Shown: positions 53,099 to 61,175 of the stretch, piece by piece
Layout: every line of letters starts with the position of its first letter
How positions within the stretch are numbered: position 1 is the first letter of the stretch
Assembly: GCF_016598595.1 (NCBI RefSeq)
Contig: NZ_CP066788.1
Location: forward strand, 124,001 to 188,000
DNA from: Martelella lutilitoris
GTDB taxonomy: Bacteria > Pseudomonadota > Alphaproteobacteria > Rhizobiales > Rhizobiaceae
Direction: 5' to 3'
DNA length: 64,000 nt
Notes under the pieces: generated by a model
Told to the model about the DNA's origin: nothing
Seen by the model: only the letters and a program-made list of their open reading frames with translations
The model's database searches: none
Program-made: the position numbers and the translations under genes

Positions 53099-53431
53099 AT
53101 GCCCAATGTCAAAATATTCGTCGACGAGGCGCTCTACAACGCGGCACAGGAGAAGCTGGTCGCGCTATTGCCTGATCTGCGGATAGCGCTGTGTTCACTG
53201 CTCTCGGTCGACAATGCCGCCTGTCATCTGGCCATGCTTCCGGTTCTCGGCCTGTCCGATCAGCCGCAGGTTAGCGTCGAGCTCAATCTGTTGGCGCGGC
53301 CGGACCGGACCCGGGAGAAGATCGCCGAAATTGCCGGAGAGCTTCGCAAAAAGGTCGGCAATGCGACCGGCCAGCCTGTGGCGGTACGCATCTCCATGCT
53401 GGATCCGGAGACCTATGTCGCGCTGAAATGA
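53099..53431 (+). CDS. Small tautomerase-like protein with N-terminal proline
   Basis: The 110-residue protein begins Met-Pro (MPNVKIFVDEALYNAAQEKL), the form of tautomerase-superfamily enzymes whose Pro1 is catalytic after Met removal. It has a beta-alpha pattern twice, with a C-terminal PVAVRISMLDPETYVALK resembling carboxymethyl-hydroxymuconate isomerase-like ends. It lies 7 bases after the intradiol dioxygenase. A role in isomerising a ring-cleavage product is plausible but unproven. It could also be a different small MIF-fold protein. Confidence 0.6.
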   Translation: MPNVKIFVDEALYNAAQEKLVALLPDLRIALCSLLSVDNAACHLAMLPVLGLSDQPQVSVELNLLARPDRTREKIAEIAGELRKKVGNATGQPVAVRISMLDPETYVALK

Positions 53432-53441
53432 CCTTTGCGCT

Positions 53442-54392
53442 TCAGCGCCGCCGGTGGGTCACCTGTTCTTCATGATCCATACTGGCCTGCAGGCGCTGGG
53501 CCTCGATATGCAGGAATTCGATGAACTGCCGGGCTGCGGGCGGTCTCTGTCTTTCGATCATGGTCAGAACGCCGAGCTGGCGGTCGGGATGGTCGATTTT
53601 CAACGGCAGCACGGCCAGAGGGATGGTGCGGCGGTTTTGGAAAACCACGGAATAGGGCAGGATGGTCAGGGAGTCCGAACCCATCAGCAGCGACTGGATC
53701 GAGGCGAGCGTTCCGCCGGAGAAATTGATCATGAAATCCTTTTGCCCGATCGATTTCAGCGCCCGTTCGAGATCGCGGTAAAGCGGGCTGTTGGCGGGCG
53801 GCGCGATCCATGGATAGCGGGCGACGGCATCGAGCGTGATGCCCTTGACCCGCGTCAGGGGATGGTCCGCGCGGCAGGCGACCACGTTCCTGCCCGAAAG
53901 CAGAGGCAAAAAGTCCATATCCACAGGCACCTGCCGCGGATGAAGCGGCAGAATGGCGATATCGAGACCGCCATTGCGCAATCCTACGGAAAGGCTGTCC
54001 AGATAACCGTAGGACTGGTCGATATACACATCCGAATGACGCGACTGAAATTCGGCGATCATGACCGCCACGACGCCGTCGGTGAAGATCGGCGATCCGC
54101 CGACGCGCAGCCTGCCGGCGAGCCCCTGGCGGAAGCGCCGGACCAGAAGGCTGGCTTCCTGGTTGGCGCTGCGGATGCGGCTGCCCAGCCGCGCGAGACT
54201 GGCGCCCAGTTCGGTGGCGCGCAATGGCCTGCGCCCGGGCTCGAACAGCGGCATTCCGATCCTCTTCTCGAGCAGGGCCATGCTGCGCGAGACCGAAGGC
54301 TGCGACTTGCCGAGCTCATCCGCGCCTTCGGTCAAGCCGCCCTTTTCGACGATCGCCGCCAAGATCTCGAGATGCTCGCTGTCTATTTTCAT
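53442..54392 (-). CDS. LysR-family regulator of the aromatic genes
   Basis: The 316-residue protein has the LysR HTH (residues about 1-60, EKGGLTEGADELGKSQPSVSRSMALLEKRIGMPLF) and an effector domain (GRLRVGGSPIFTDGVVAVMIAEFQ...). ATG 54392 is preferred to the upstream TTG. Its 3' end converges on the tautomerase-like gene, and its 5' end diverges from the maleylacetate reductase. This classic position makes it the likely activator of the ring-cleavage genes. Confidence 0.9.
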   Translation of the reverse strand: MKIDSEHLEILAAIVEKGGLTEGADELGKSQPSVSRSMALLEKRIGMPLFEPGRRPLRATELGASLARLGSRIRSANQEASLLVRRFRQGLAGRLRVGGSPIFTDGVVAVMIAEFQSRHSDVYIDQSYGYLDSLSVGLRNGGLDIAILPLHPRQVPVDMDFLPLLSGRNVVACRADHPLTRVKGITLDAVARYPWIAPPANSPLYRDLERALKSIGQKDFMINFSGGTLASIQSLLMGSDSLTILPYSVVFQNRRTIPLAVLPLKIDHPDRQLGVLTMIERQRPPAARQFIEFLHIEAQRLQASMDHEEQVTHRRR

Positions 54393-54412
54393 AACCAAAA
54401 GCAATATAATAT

Positions 54413-54428
54413 TCCGATCATCCGATCA
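54413..54428. promoter_or_regulatory. Tandem TCCGATCA repeat in the LysR / reductase promoter
   Basis: TCCGATCATCCGATCA consists of two 8-base copies in direct tandem, bounded by ATATT and AATAT. It is in the 93-base divergent region and is a candidate LysR contact site. Confidence 0.45.
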
Positions 54429-54485
54429 ATATCTCCGTTTGATTACGCTATTGTGATTTCCAGTCTTCACAGGAGGGAGGGGCCT

Positions 54486-55559
54486 TTGTCTTTTTTTCGC
54501 GAGCAATTCACCGCGCGCAGCGCGGCCGTACGCGTTCGTTTCGGCGCCGGCGTGCGCAAATGCCTCGCCGAGGAACTGGAGACGCTGGGCGCGCGCCGCG
54601 CATTGATCCTGACGACGCCCCAGCAAGCGGACCTTGCCGATGCCTTTGCCGAATACTGCGGAGCGCGCGCCGCCGGCGCTTATACCAATGCGACGATGCA
54701 CACGCCGGTCGACGTCTCGGATGAGGCGGCCAGCCGCGCTGCGGAACTGGGCGCGGATATGCTCGTCTCCGTCGGCGGCGGCTCGACGATCGGGCTCGGC
54801 AAGGCGATCGCTCTCAGAACCGGCCTGCCCCAGGTCGTCGTGCCGACCACCTATGCCGGATCGGAGGCGACGCCTATTCTCGGCCAGACCGAAAATGGCA
54901 TGAAGACCACCCAGACCAATGCGAAGGTGCAGCCCGGCACCATTCTCTACGACGCGGAACTGGTCACGACCCTGCCGGTCGAGATGACGGTCACCTCCGC
55001 GCTCAACGCAATGGCGCACGCTGCCGAAGGGCTCTACGCCCGTGACCGCTCCCCCCTTTCCTCGCTGATGGCCGTCGAGGGATTGCGCGCTTTCCGCGAC
55101 AGTCTGCCGAACGTTCTGGCCGCGCCGACAGATGTGGCTTCGCGCGGGGAAACCCTCTACGGGGCATGGCTTTGCGGCACGGTGCTGGGACAGGTGGGCA
55201 TGGCGCTGCATCACAAGCTCTGCCACACGCTGGGCGGAAGCTTCAACCTGCCCCATGCGGAGACCCATGCGATCATCCTGCCGCATGCACTTGCCTACAA
55301 TGCCGCTGCGGTTCCGGAACTGCTGGCGCCGGCGGCAGAGCTTTTCGGCGACGACAATCCGGGCAGGGGACTTTATCGCTTTGCCAGGGAGATCGGCGCC
55401 CCTCTGGCCCTGCGCGATCTGGGGATGAGCGAGGCCGATCTGGACAAGGCGGCGGAACTGGCTGTCGCCAATGCCTACTGGAACCCGCGCCCGATCGAAC
55501 GGGATGCAATCCGGGCGCTGCTTCAGGCGGCCTGGAGCGGGGATATGCCGGCCTTTTGA
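54486..55559 (+). CDS. Maleylacetate reductase (iron-alcohol-dehydrogenase family)
   Basis: The 357-residue enzyme matches maleylacetate reductases: GAGVRKCLAEELETLGARRALI, the nucleotide loop VSVGGGSTIGLGKAIAL and PTTYAGSEATPILGQT, and the HKLCHTLGGSFNLPHAETHA region. It reduces maleylacetate to 3-oxoadipate with NAD(P)H. The start is TTG at 54486 with AGGAGGGAGGGG just upstream; no ATG or GTG is near, and the in-frame extension beyond overlaps lysR on the opposite strand. The gene begins the rightward part of the pathway. Confidence 0.92.
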   Translation: MSFFREQFTARSAAVRVRFGAGVRKCLAEELETLGARRALILTTPQQADLADAFAEYCGARAAGAYTNATMHTPVDVSDEAASRAAELGADMLVSVGGGSTIGLGKAIALRTGLPQVVVPTTYAGSEATPILGQTENGMKTTQTNAKVQPGTILYDAELVTTLPVEMTVTSALNAMAHAAEGLYARDRSPLSSLMAVEGLRAFRDSLPNVLAAPTDVASRGETLYGAWLCGTVLGQVGMALHHKLCHTLGGSFNLPHAETHAIILPHALAYNAAAVPELLAPAAELFGDDNPGRGLYRFAREIGAPLALRDLGMSEADLDKAAELAVANAYWNPRPIERDAIRALLQAAWSGDMPAF

Positions 55560-55607
55560 TATTTCGGCGGCAATGTCCGCCTTGTTCTGTTCTTGGGAGG
55601 AGACCTT

Positions 55608-57365
55608 ATGCCAGACATCACGACCGATGTATTGATCATTGGCACCGGCCCTGCGGGCTCGGCCACCGCCGCCTTGCTTTCGACCTACGGCATCGAAAAC
55701 ATGGCGGTGAACCGCTATCGCTGGCTTGCCAACACGCCGCGCGCGCACATCACCAACCAGCGCGCCATGGAGGTGCTACGCGACCTCGGTCGCGAGGTCG
55801 AGGACGAAGCCTATCTGTTCGCCACCCACCAGGCCTTGATGGGTGAGAATATCTTCTGCGAAAGCCTTGCCGGCGAGGAAATCGGCCGGATGAAGGCCTG
55901 GGGCAATCACCCGCTCTCCAAGGCCGAGCATCTCATGTCTTCGCCCACGAAGATGAACGACCTGCCGCAGACCTTCATGGAACCGCTGCTGTTCAAGACC
56001 GCATGCGCGCGCGGAACCCAGGCGCGGATGTCGACGGAATACCTGCGCCACCAGCAGGACGCCGACGGCGTTACCACGACCTGTCTGGACCGGCTGACGC
56101 AAAAGGAATTCACCATCCGGTCGAAATATCTGATCGGCGCGGATGGCGGCAAGTCCCTGGTCGCGGAGCATGAAAACCTGCCCTTCGAGGGCAGGATGGG
56201 CGTCGGCGGCTCGATGAACATCCTGTTCAAGGCCGATCTGACGAAATATGTCGCCCATCGCCCGTCCGTGCTTTACTGGGTGATGCAGCCGGGCGCCGAT
56301 GTCGGCGGCATCGGCATGGGTCTGGTCCGCATGGTGCGGCCATGGAACGAATGGCTGATCGTCTGGGGTTACGACATCAACGGTCCCGAGCCCGAGGTTA
56401 CGCCGGAGTTCGCCACCGGCGTCGCGCGGCAGCTGATCGGCGACCCGGATCTTGAGATCGAGCTCCTTTCGGCCAACACGTGGACGGTGAACAACTTCTA
56501 CGCCACGAAAACGGCGAGCGGGCGCGTGTTCTGCATGGGCGACGCAATCCACCGCCACCCGCCCTCAAACGGACTTGGGTCCAACACCTCGATCCAGGAT
56601 GCCTTCAACCTCGCCTGGAAACTGGCGATGGTTCTGAAGGGACAGGCGGGCGAGCATCTGCTCGACAGCTACGACGCCGAGCGTGCGCCCGTGGCAAAGC
56701 AGATCGTGACGCGGGCGAACCAGTCGATCGCCGAAACCGGTCCGATCTTTGCAGCCCTCGGCATGGCCGAAGGGGTGGACCCCGAGCAGATGCAGAAGAA
56801 CCTCGAGGCGCGCACCGACGGCACTCCCGAGGCCGAGGCGCAGCGCGAGGCGATCCGCAAGGCCATTGCGTTCAAGAAATACGAGTTCGACGCCCACGGG
56901 GTCGAGATGAACCAGCGCTACAGTTCTGATGCCGTGGTAACGGATGGACAGATCGAGCCGGCTTTCCAGCTGGATGCCGATCTTCATTACCAGCCGACAA
57001 CCTGGCCGGGCGCGCGCCTGCCGCATGTGTGGCTGTACCGCCATGACAACGGAGCCGAGGTCTCGACGCTGGATCTGTGCGGCCATGGCAGGTTTACCCT
57101 TTTGACCGGACTGGGCGGCGAGGCCTGGGTCGAGGCGGCGGCCCGGGTGGCGGATACGCTTGGCATTGAGATCGTCACGCATGTGATCGGGCCGCGACGG
57201 GAATATGTCGACCACAGCGGCGAGTGGGCGAGACTGGCGGAGATTTGCGACAGCGGATGCCTTCTGGTCCGGCCGGACCACCATGTCTGCTGGCGCGCGA
57301 CATCGTGCGCCGATGATCCGGAAGCCGAACTGCAGCGCGCGCTGAAACACATTCTGGCCCGGTAG
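55608..57365 (+). CDS. FAD-dependent aromatic monooxygenase (phenol hydroxylase / TfdB-like)
   Basis: The 585-residue enzyme has FAD motif GTGPAGSATAALLSTYG (GxGxxG at residues 12-17), the DG motif GADGGKSLV (about 177-185) and the GD motif CMGDAIHRHPPSNGLGSN (about 309-326). It resembles 2,4-dichlorophenol 6-monooxygenase, phenol 2-monooxygenase and resorcinol hydroxylase. It would ortho-hydroxylate a phenol, giving a catechol or hydroxyquinol. ATG 55608 follows GGGAGGAGACC; 48 bases separate it from the reductase. Confidence 0.92.
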   Translation: MPDITTDVLIIGTGPAGSATAALLSTYGIENMAVNRYRWLANTPRAHITNQRAMEVLRDLGREVEDEAYLFATHQALMGENIFCESLAGEEIGRMKAWGNHPLSKAEHLMSSPTKMNDLPQTFMEPLLFKTACARGTQARMSTEYLRHQQDADGVTTTCLDRLTQKEFTIRSKYLIGADGGKSLVAEHENLPFEGRMGVGGSMNILFKADLTKYVAHRPSVLYWVMQPGADVGGIGMGLVRMVRPWNEWLIVWGYDINGPEPEVTPEFATGVARQLIGDPDLEIELLSANTWTVNNFYATKTASGRVFCMGDAIHRHPPSNGLGSNTSIQDAFNLAWKLAMVLKGQAGEHLLDSYDAERAPVAKQIVTRANQSIAETGPIFAALGMAEGVDPEQMQKNLEARTDGTPEAEAQREAIRKAIAFKKYEFDAHGVEMNQRYSSDAVVTDGQIEPAFQLDADLHYQPTTWPGARLPHVWLYRHDNGAEVSTLDLCGHGRFTLLTGLGGEAWVEAAARVADTLGIEIVTHVIGPRREYVDHSGEWARLAEICDSGCLLVRPDHHVCWRATSCADDPEAELQRALKHILAR

Positions 57366-57800
57366 GACATCAGGAAACCGGCGGGCGGCGCGCGACGCGT
57401 CGCCCGGTCTCGAATGCAAGACGGCCCGAAACCGGACCGGCGAAACTTCATAACAGAAAGTCATGCAAGCCGCCCAACATCGCATAATCAGCGCTTCCGC
57501 CATGCGCTAGTATGATGCGCGAGGAGCATTCGGTTATTGGCGCAATAGCCGATGACGCGCGGGAATCGAACATGCTGCACCTGAAGAGGCGACGGCTCGG
57601 ATTTTTCGCGTGGGCATTCGGGAGCGGAGCGCTGTTGCAAGCGGATGAGGAGTTTCGGCGGCACTGCGTTTTCAGGCCGATAACGTCTTCGCCGGACCAC
57701 CCATGTTCATGCGCGGGTGTCGCCGGAAGGGGCGCGCACAGGGGCATGGTCATGCGCTTCGTGCGGGTCGAACAGTTGTTTTTTATGGGAGGATCATATC
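57366..57800. other. Intergenic stretch upstream of the PcpA-like gene
   Basis: About 435 bases without a recognised gene. Open frames on both strands have no similarity. The GGGAGGATC before 57801 is the ribosome site of the next gene. A promoter is expected, but none is convincing. Confidence 0.45.
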
Positions 57801-58760
57801 GTGGCGCAAATCAGCGGCTATCATCATCTGACGCTTTCGACGGATGGTGCGCAGGAGGATTTCGATTTTTACACCAAGACGCTGGGGCTTCATTCGGTCA
57901 AGCGCACGGTGCTGTTTGACGGCGTGATTCCGGTTTATCACCTCTATTACGGCTCGCCCGACGGCGATGCCTCGACCATCATCACGACTTTCCCGTTCCG
58001 CAAGCCGGGCGTCTATGGCCGCCGCGGCACCAACCAGTCGCGCACCATCATGCAGGCTATCCCGAAGGGCGCCGCGAATTTCTGGGTGGACCGGCTGAAC
58101 GAGCGCGGCATCAAAGCCGAGAAGATCACCCGTTTCGGCGCCGACCGCGTCGTCTTCGCCCATCCCTGCGGCATTCCGCATGAACTGGTGGAGAGCGACA
58201 GCGACGACCGCACGCCGATCGCCAACGAGGCGCAGGGCGTGAGCGCCGAGCACGGCATCAAGGGCATTTACGGCGCCCTGATCGCCTGCTTCGACCGCAG
58301 TTCGATGGATGATTTCATGACCGTCGCCCTGCCTTTGACCAAAGAAGCGGACACGGATGAAGGCACGGTCTACCGCGTGCCCGATGCGAATGGCATCATC
58401 CAGCGCGTCGAGGTCATCACCGATCGGGAAAGTCCGCAGGGCACCTGGACGCTGTCGGGCGGCACGATCCATCATCTGGCGCTGAACACCGGCGATGAGG
58501 AAAACCAGCTGAAATTGCGCGCCCATATCGAGGGTCTCGGCTTCACCGACATCTCCGAGCAGAAGGACCGCAACTACTTCAAGTCCTGCTATGTCCGTTC
58601 GCCCGGCGGGGCGCTGTTCGAACTGGCCTGGACGACGCCGCAGGGCTGGGCCCGCGACGAACCTCCCGGCCAGATCGGCAAGACGCTTGTGTTCCCGCCA
58701 TGGTTCAAGGACCGCGAGGATGAGCTGCGCGCCGGGCTTGAAGAGGCCGAGTTCGTTTGA
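57801..58760 (+). CDS. VOC-family ring-cleavage dioxygenase (PcpA/LinE, hydroquinone 1,2-dioxygenase-like)
   Basis: The 319-residue protein has two VOC modules. Metal ligands match PcpA: His at YHHLTLS (8/9), His at TIHHLALN (224/225) and Glu at ALFELAW (E274), very close to PcpA H11, H227 and E276. PcpA and LinE cleave (chloro)hydroquinone next to a hydroxyl to give 4-hydroxymuconic semialdehyde-type products. MhqO/MhqE proteins are close relatives. The start is GTG at 57801 with GGGAGG upstream. Its stop overlaps the next ATG (TGATG), so translation is coupled with the hydrolase. Confidence 0.9.
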   Translation: MAQISGYHHLTLSTDGAQEDFDFYTKTLGLHSVKRTVLFDGVIPVYHLYYGSPDGDASTIITTFPFRKPGVYGRRGTNQSRTIMQAIPKGAANFWVDRLNERGIKAEKITRFGADRVVFAHPCGIPHELVESDSDDRTPIANEAQGVSAEHGIKGIYGALIACFDRSSMDDFMTVALPLTKEADTDEGTVYRVPDANGIIQRVEVITDRESPQGTWTLSGGTIHHLALNTGDEENQLKLRAHIEGLGFTDISEQKDRNYFKSCYVRSPGGALFELAWTTPQGWARDEPPGQIGKTLVFPPWFKDREDELRAGLEEAEFV

Positions 58761-59410
58761 TGGCTTCGGGTGCGCTTCATCTGCCGGCGGAAAAACAGGC
58801 CAGGGCGATCTGTGTGTTTGTGCATGGCCGGGGGCAATCGCCCGAGGAAATGCAGGCACATGTCCTGGACCGCCTTGAAGCGCCGGAGGTCGCCTTCGTG
58901 CTGCCGCGGGCCGAAGCAGGCTCGTGGTATGAAGCGAGGGCGATCGATCCCCTGACAGACGGGACGCGGTCTGCGCTTGCGGCCGCTCTGGAGCAGCTTG
59001 CCGCCGATGTGGCGGGCGCGCGCGCTGCGTTCGGCGCGCTGCCCTTGCTGCTCGCCGGGTTTTCGCAAGGGGCCTGTCTTGTTCTGGAATATGTCTTTGC
59101 GGGGCTAGCCGCCCCGCAGGCGCTCGCGGCCTTCACCGGTTGCCGCGTGGGCGCGGAGACGGATGAGCGGCCCCGGCGGCTGGCGCCGGATCTGCCGGTC
59201 TACCTGACGGGCTCGGACGCCGATCCGTGGATTCCCGTCAAAGCCTTTGCCGAAGCCGCCAGGGAGATCGGCGCGGGCAAAGGCCGGCTGCGCGCGGACG
59301 TCTTCCCCGGTCGCGGCCATGAAGTATCGGATGCGGAAGTGGCCATGCTGCAAAGCCTGTTGCAGGATCTTGCTGCGGGAGCGCCCCTTGGCATGGGGGC
59401 GGCGCGCTAG
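58760..59410 (+). CDS. Carboxylesterase/phospholipase-like hydrolase (MhqD-like)
   Basis: The 216-residue enzyme of the Abhydrolase_2 family has HGRGQSPEEM, nucleophile GFSQGACL (S102), Asp in GSDADPWIP (D155) and His in GRGHEVSD (H187). Together with the upstream dioxygenase it repeats the mhqO-mhqD gene pairing known from Bacillus subtilis quinone resistance loci. It may cleave ring-opened products or thioesters. The stop is followed at once by the intergenic repeat. Confidence 0.88.
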   Translation: MASGALHLPAEKQARAICVFVHGRGQSPEEMQAHVLDRLEAPEVAFVLPRAEAGSWYEARAIDPLTDGTRSALAAALEQLAADVAGARAAFGALPLLLAGFSQGACLVLEYVFAGLAAPQALAAFTGCRVGAETDERPRRLAPDLPVYLTGSDADPWIPVKAFAEAAREIGAGKGRLRADVFPGRGHEVSDAEVAMLQSLLQDLAAGAPLGMGAAR

Positions 59411-59411
59411 C

Positions 59412-59511
59412 GCATCGGCCCAAAAATCGGAATCGATTTTCGGAAAGCACGATGCGTAGATTCAATAGGTTAGAGCGTCCTTTGTGCGTCCGAATGGACG
59501 CACGGCGCTCT
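59412..59511. repeat. Rhizobial-type palindromic intergenic element
   Basis: Two adjacent hairpins share the loop GAAT. The first has GCATCG (59412-59417) with CGATGC (59450-59455) and inner AAAATCG/CGATTTT (59423-59429, 59434-59440). The second has AGAGCG (59472-59477) with CGCTCT (59506-59511) and inner GTGCGTCC/GGACGCAC (59484-59491, 59496-59503). I recall similar elements as frequent in Rhizobiales intergenic DNA. It can also stop transcription after the hydrolase. Confidence 0.75.
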
Positions 59512-59610
59512 GGTTGCATATTTTCCCGAGCCGCCGTTGCGGAGGCGTTCGCGATGCGGATGGTGACCGGCGGGCAGAGGGATCGGACGGAACACAAAGG
59601 GAGAGGAAAA

Positions 59611-60885
59611 ATGATCAACAGACGAAAGTTTCTGCGCTCCACGGCGGCCACCGGGCTGATGCTTGCCGCGCCCGGGCTCGCGGCGCCCGCGATCGCCCAG
59701 GGCCGGAAGATCAAGCTCGGCTATGTCTCGCCGCAGACCGGCCCGCTTGCCGGCTTTGCCGAGAGCGATAATTATAATATCGAGGCCTTTCTCGCTTCGT
59801 CGGTCGGCAAGAACTTCGAGGTTATTGTCAAGGACAGCCAGTCCAATCCCAACCGCGCCGCCGATGTCGCAAAGGAGCTGATCCTGAGCGACGAGGTCAA
59901 TCTGATGCTTGTCGCCTCGACGCCTGAAACGACCAATCCCGTTTCAGGCGTGTGCGAATCCGAGGGCATTCCGGTGCTTTCGACCGTGGCGCCCTGGCAG
60001 CCCTGGTTTATCGGCCAGCAGGCCAATCCGCGTGATCCCTCAAGCTGGCAGCCTTTCGAGTTCGCGTTCCATTATTTCTGGGGCATGGAAGATATCATCG
60101 CGGTCTACACCGCCATGTGGGATCAGCTCCAGACCGACAAGTCCGTCGGCGGCCTGTTTCCCAACGATGCCGACGGCAATGCCTGGGGCGATCCCGAAAC
60201 CGGCCTGAAGCCGGGCCTTGCCGAACGCGGCTATGCACTGACCAATCCCGGCAGCTTCCAGAACCTCTCAGACGATTTCTCGGCCCAGATCAACGCCTTC
60301 AAGGCGGCGAACACCGATATCATCACCGGCGTTCTCATTCCGCCGGATTTCACCACCTTCTGGAACCAGTTGCGCCAGCAGGGCATGCAGCCGAAGGCCG
60401 TCACGGTCGCCAAGGCGCTTCTGTTCCCGCAATCGGTGGAGGCGCTCGGCGAGGCGGGCAACAACCTGTCGTCGGAAGTGTGGTGGACGCCGAACCATCC
60501 CTTCTCGTCTTCCGTGACCGGGCAAAGCTCGGCCGAGCTTGCTGCGGATTTCACCGCCAAGACCGGCCGTCCGTGGACCCAGCCGATCGGCTTTGTGCAC
60601 TCGCTGTTCGAGGTCGCCGCCGATGTGATGGGCCGGGCCGAGGACCCCACCGACGGAGAGCTTGTCGCCGAGGCGATCGCCGCGACCGACATGGAATGCG
60701 TCGTCGGCCCGATCGCCTGGAACGGCAAGGGCGTGCCGCCGTTTGCGGCGAAAAACGTCTGCAAGACGCCGCTCACCGGCGGCCAGTGGCGGATCAAGGA
60801 TGACGGCGGCTATGACCTGGTGATCGTCGAAAACGGCGCGGCGCCGGAAATTCCGACCGGCGGCAAGATGGAAGCGCTCAGCTAG
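59611..60885 (+). CDS. Liv-type ABC transporter periplasmic binding protein 2 (aromatic-compound type)
   Basis: The 424-residue protein has a signal with twin Arg (INRRKFLRSTAATGLMLAAPG, ending AIAQ) and the Peripla_BP_6 fold (LGYVSPQTGPLAGFAES, KDSQSNPNRAADVAKEL, GGLFPNDADGNAW, EVWWTPNHPF). It is a paralogue of the protein at 40365. ATG 59611 has AGGGAGAGG; longer frames run into the repeat. It probably supplies the importer encoded at 48902-52232, which lacks an adjacent binding protein. Confidence 0.92.
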   Translation: MINRRKFLRSTAATGLMLAAPGLAAPAIAQGRKIKLGYVSPQTGPLAGFAESDNYNIEAFLASSVGKNFEVIVKDSQSNPNRAADVAKELILSDEVNLMLVASTPETTNPVSGVCESEGIPVLSTVAPWQPWFIGQQANPRDPSSWQPFEFAFHYFWGMEDIIAVYTAMWDQLQTDKSVGGLFPNDADGNAWGDPETGLKPGLAERGYALTNPGSFQNLSDDFSAQINAFKAANTDIITGVLIPPDFTTFWNQLRQQGMQPKAVTVAKALLFPQSVEALGEAGNNLSSEVWWTPNHPFSSSVTGQSSAELAADFTAKTGRPWTQPIGFVHSLFEVAADVMGRAEDPTDGELVAEAIAATDMECVVGPIAWNGKGVPPFAAKNVCKTPLTGGQWRIKDDGGYDLVIVENGAAPEIPTGGKMEALS

Positions 60886-61175
60886 CGCGTCTTTCGGCCG
60901 GATACCCCTTTGTCTTCCGCCCGGATGACAAGGCGGAGGTCTGGGGCGGGTCTGGGTCTCGATGAAACGCGGACCCGCTCCACATTCATCCAATCGATCG
61001 GTGCCCGCGCGCGCCGAAGGCAATGTTGCCGCCTTTTGTCAAAAAAAACTGGCCTGCGCAATCCGATCGGTTCAGACTGGCATTGGCGGGCTCGCCTTGA
61101 ACCAACGGGATCGGGTCCTTGATGTCTGCATCGACGCAAGGGCCGTGGGCATCGACGCTGCCTGGAGTGATGAGC

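Noticed and set aside
53454..54485. Long N-terminal extension of maleylacetate reductase
   Set aside because: It is antisense to lysR and lacks similarity; the conserved reductase begins at the TTG at 54486.
57448..57800. Open frames on both strands in the gap before the PcpA-like gene
   Set aside because: No domain, poor starts and odd composition; treated as noncoding.
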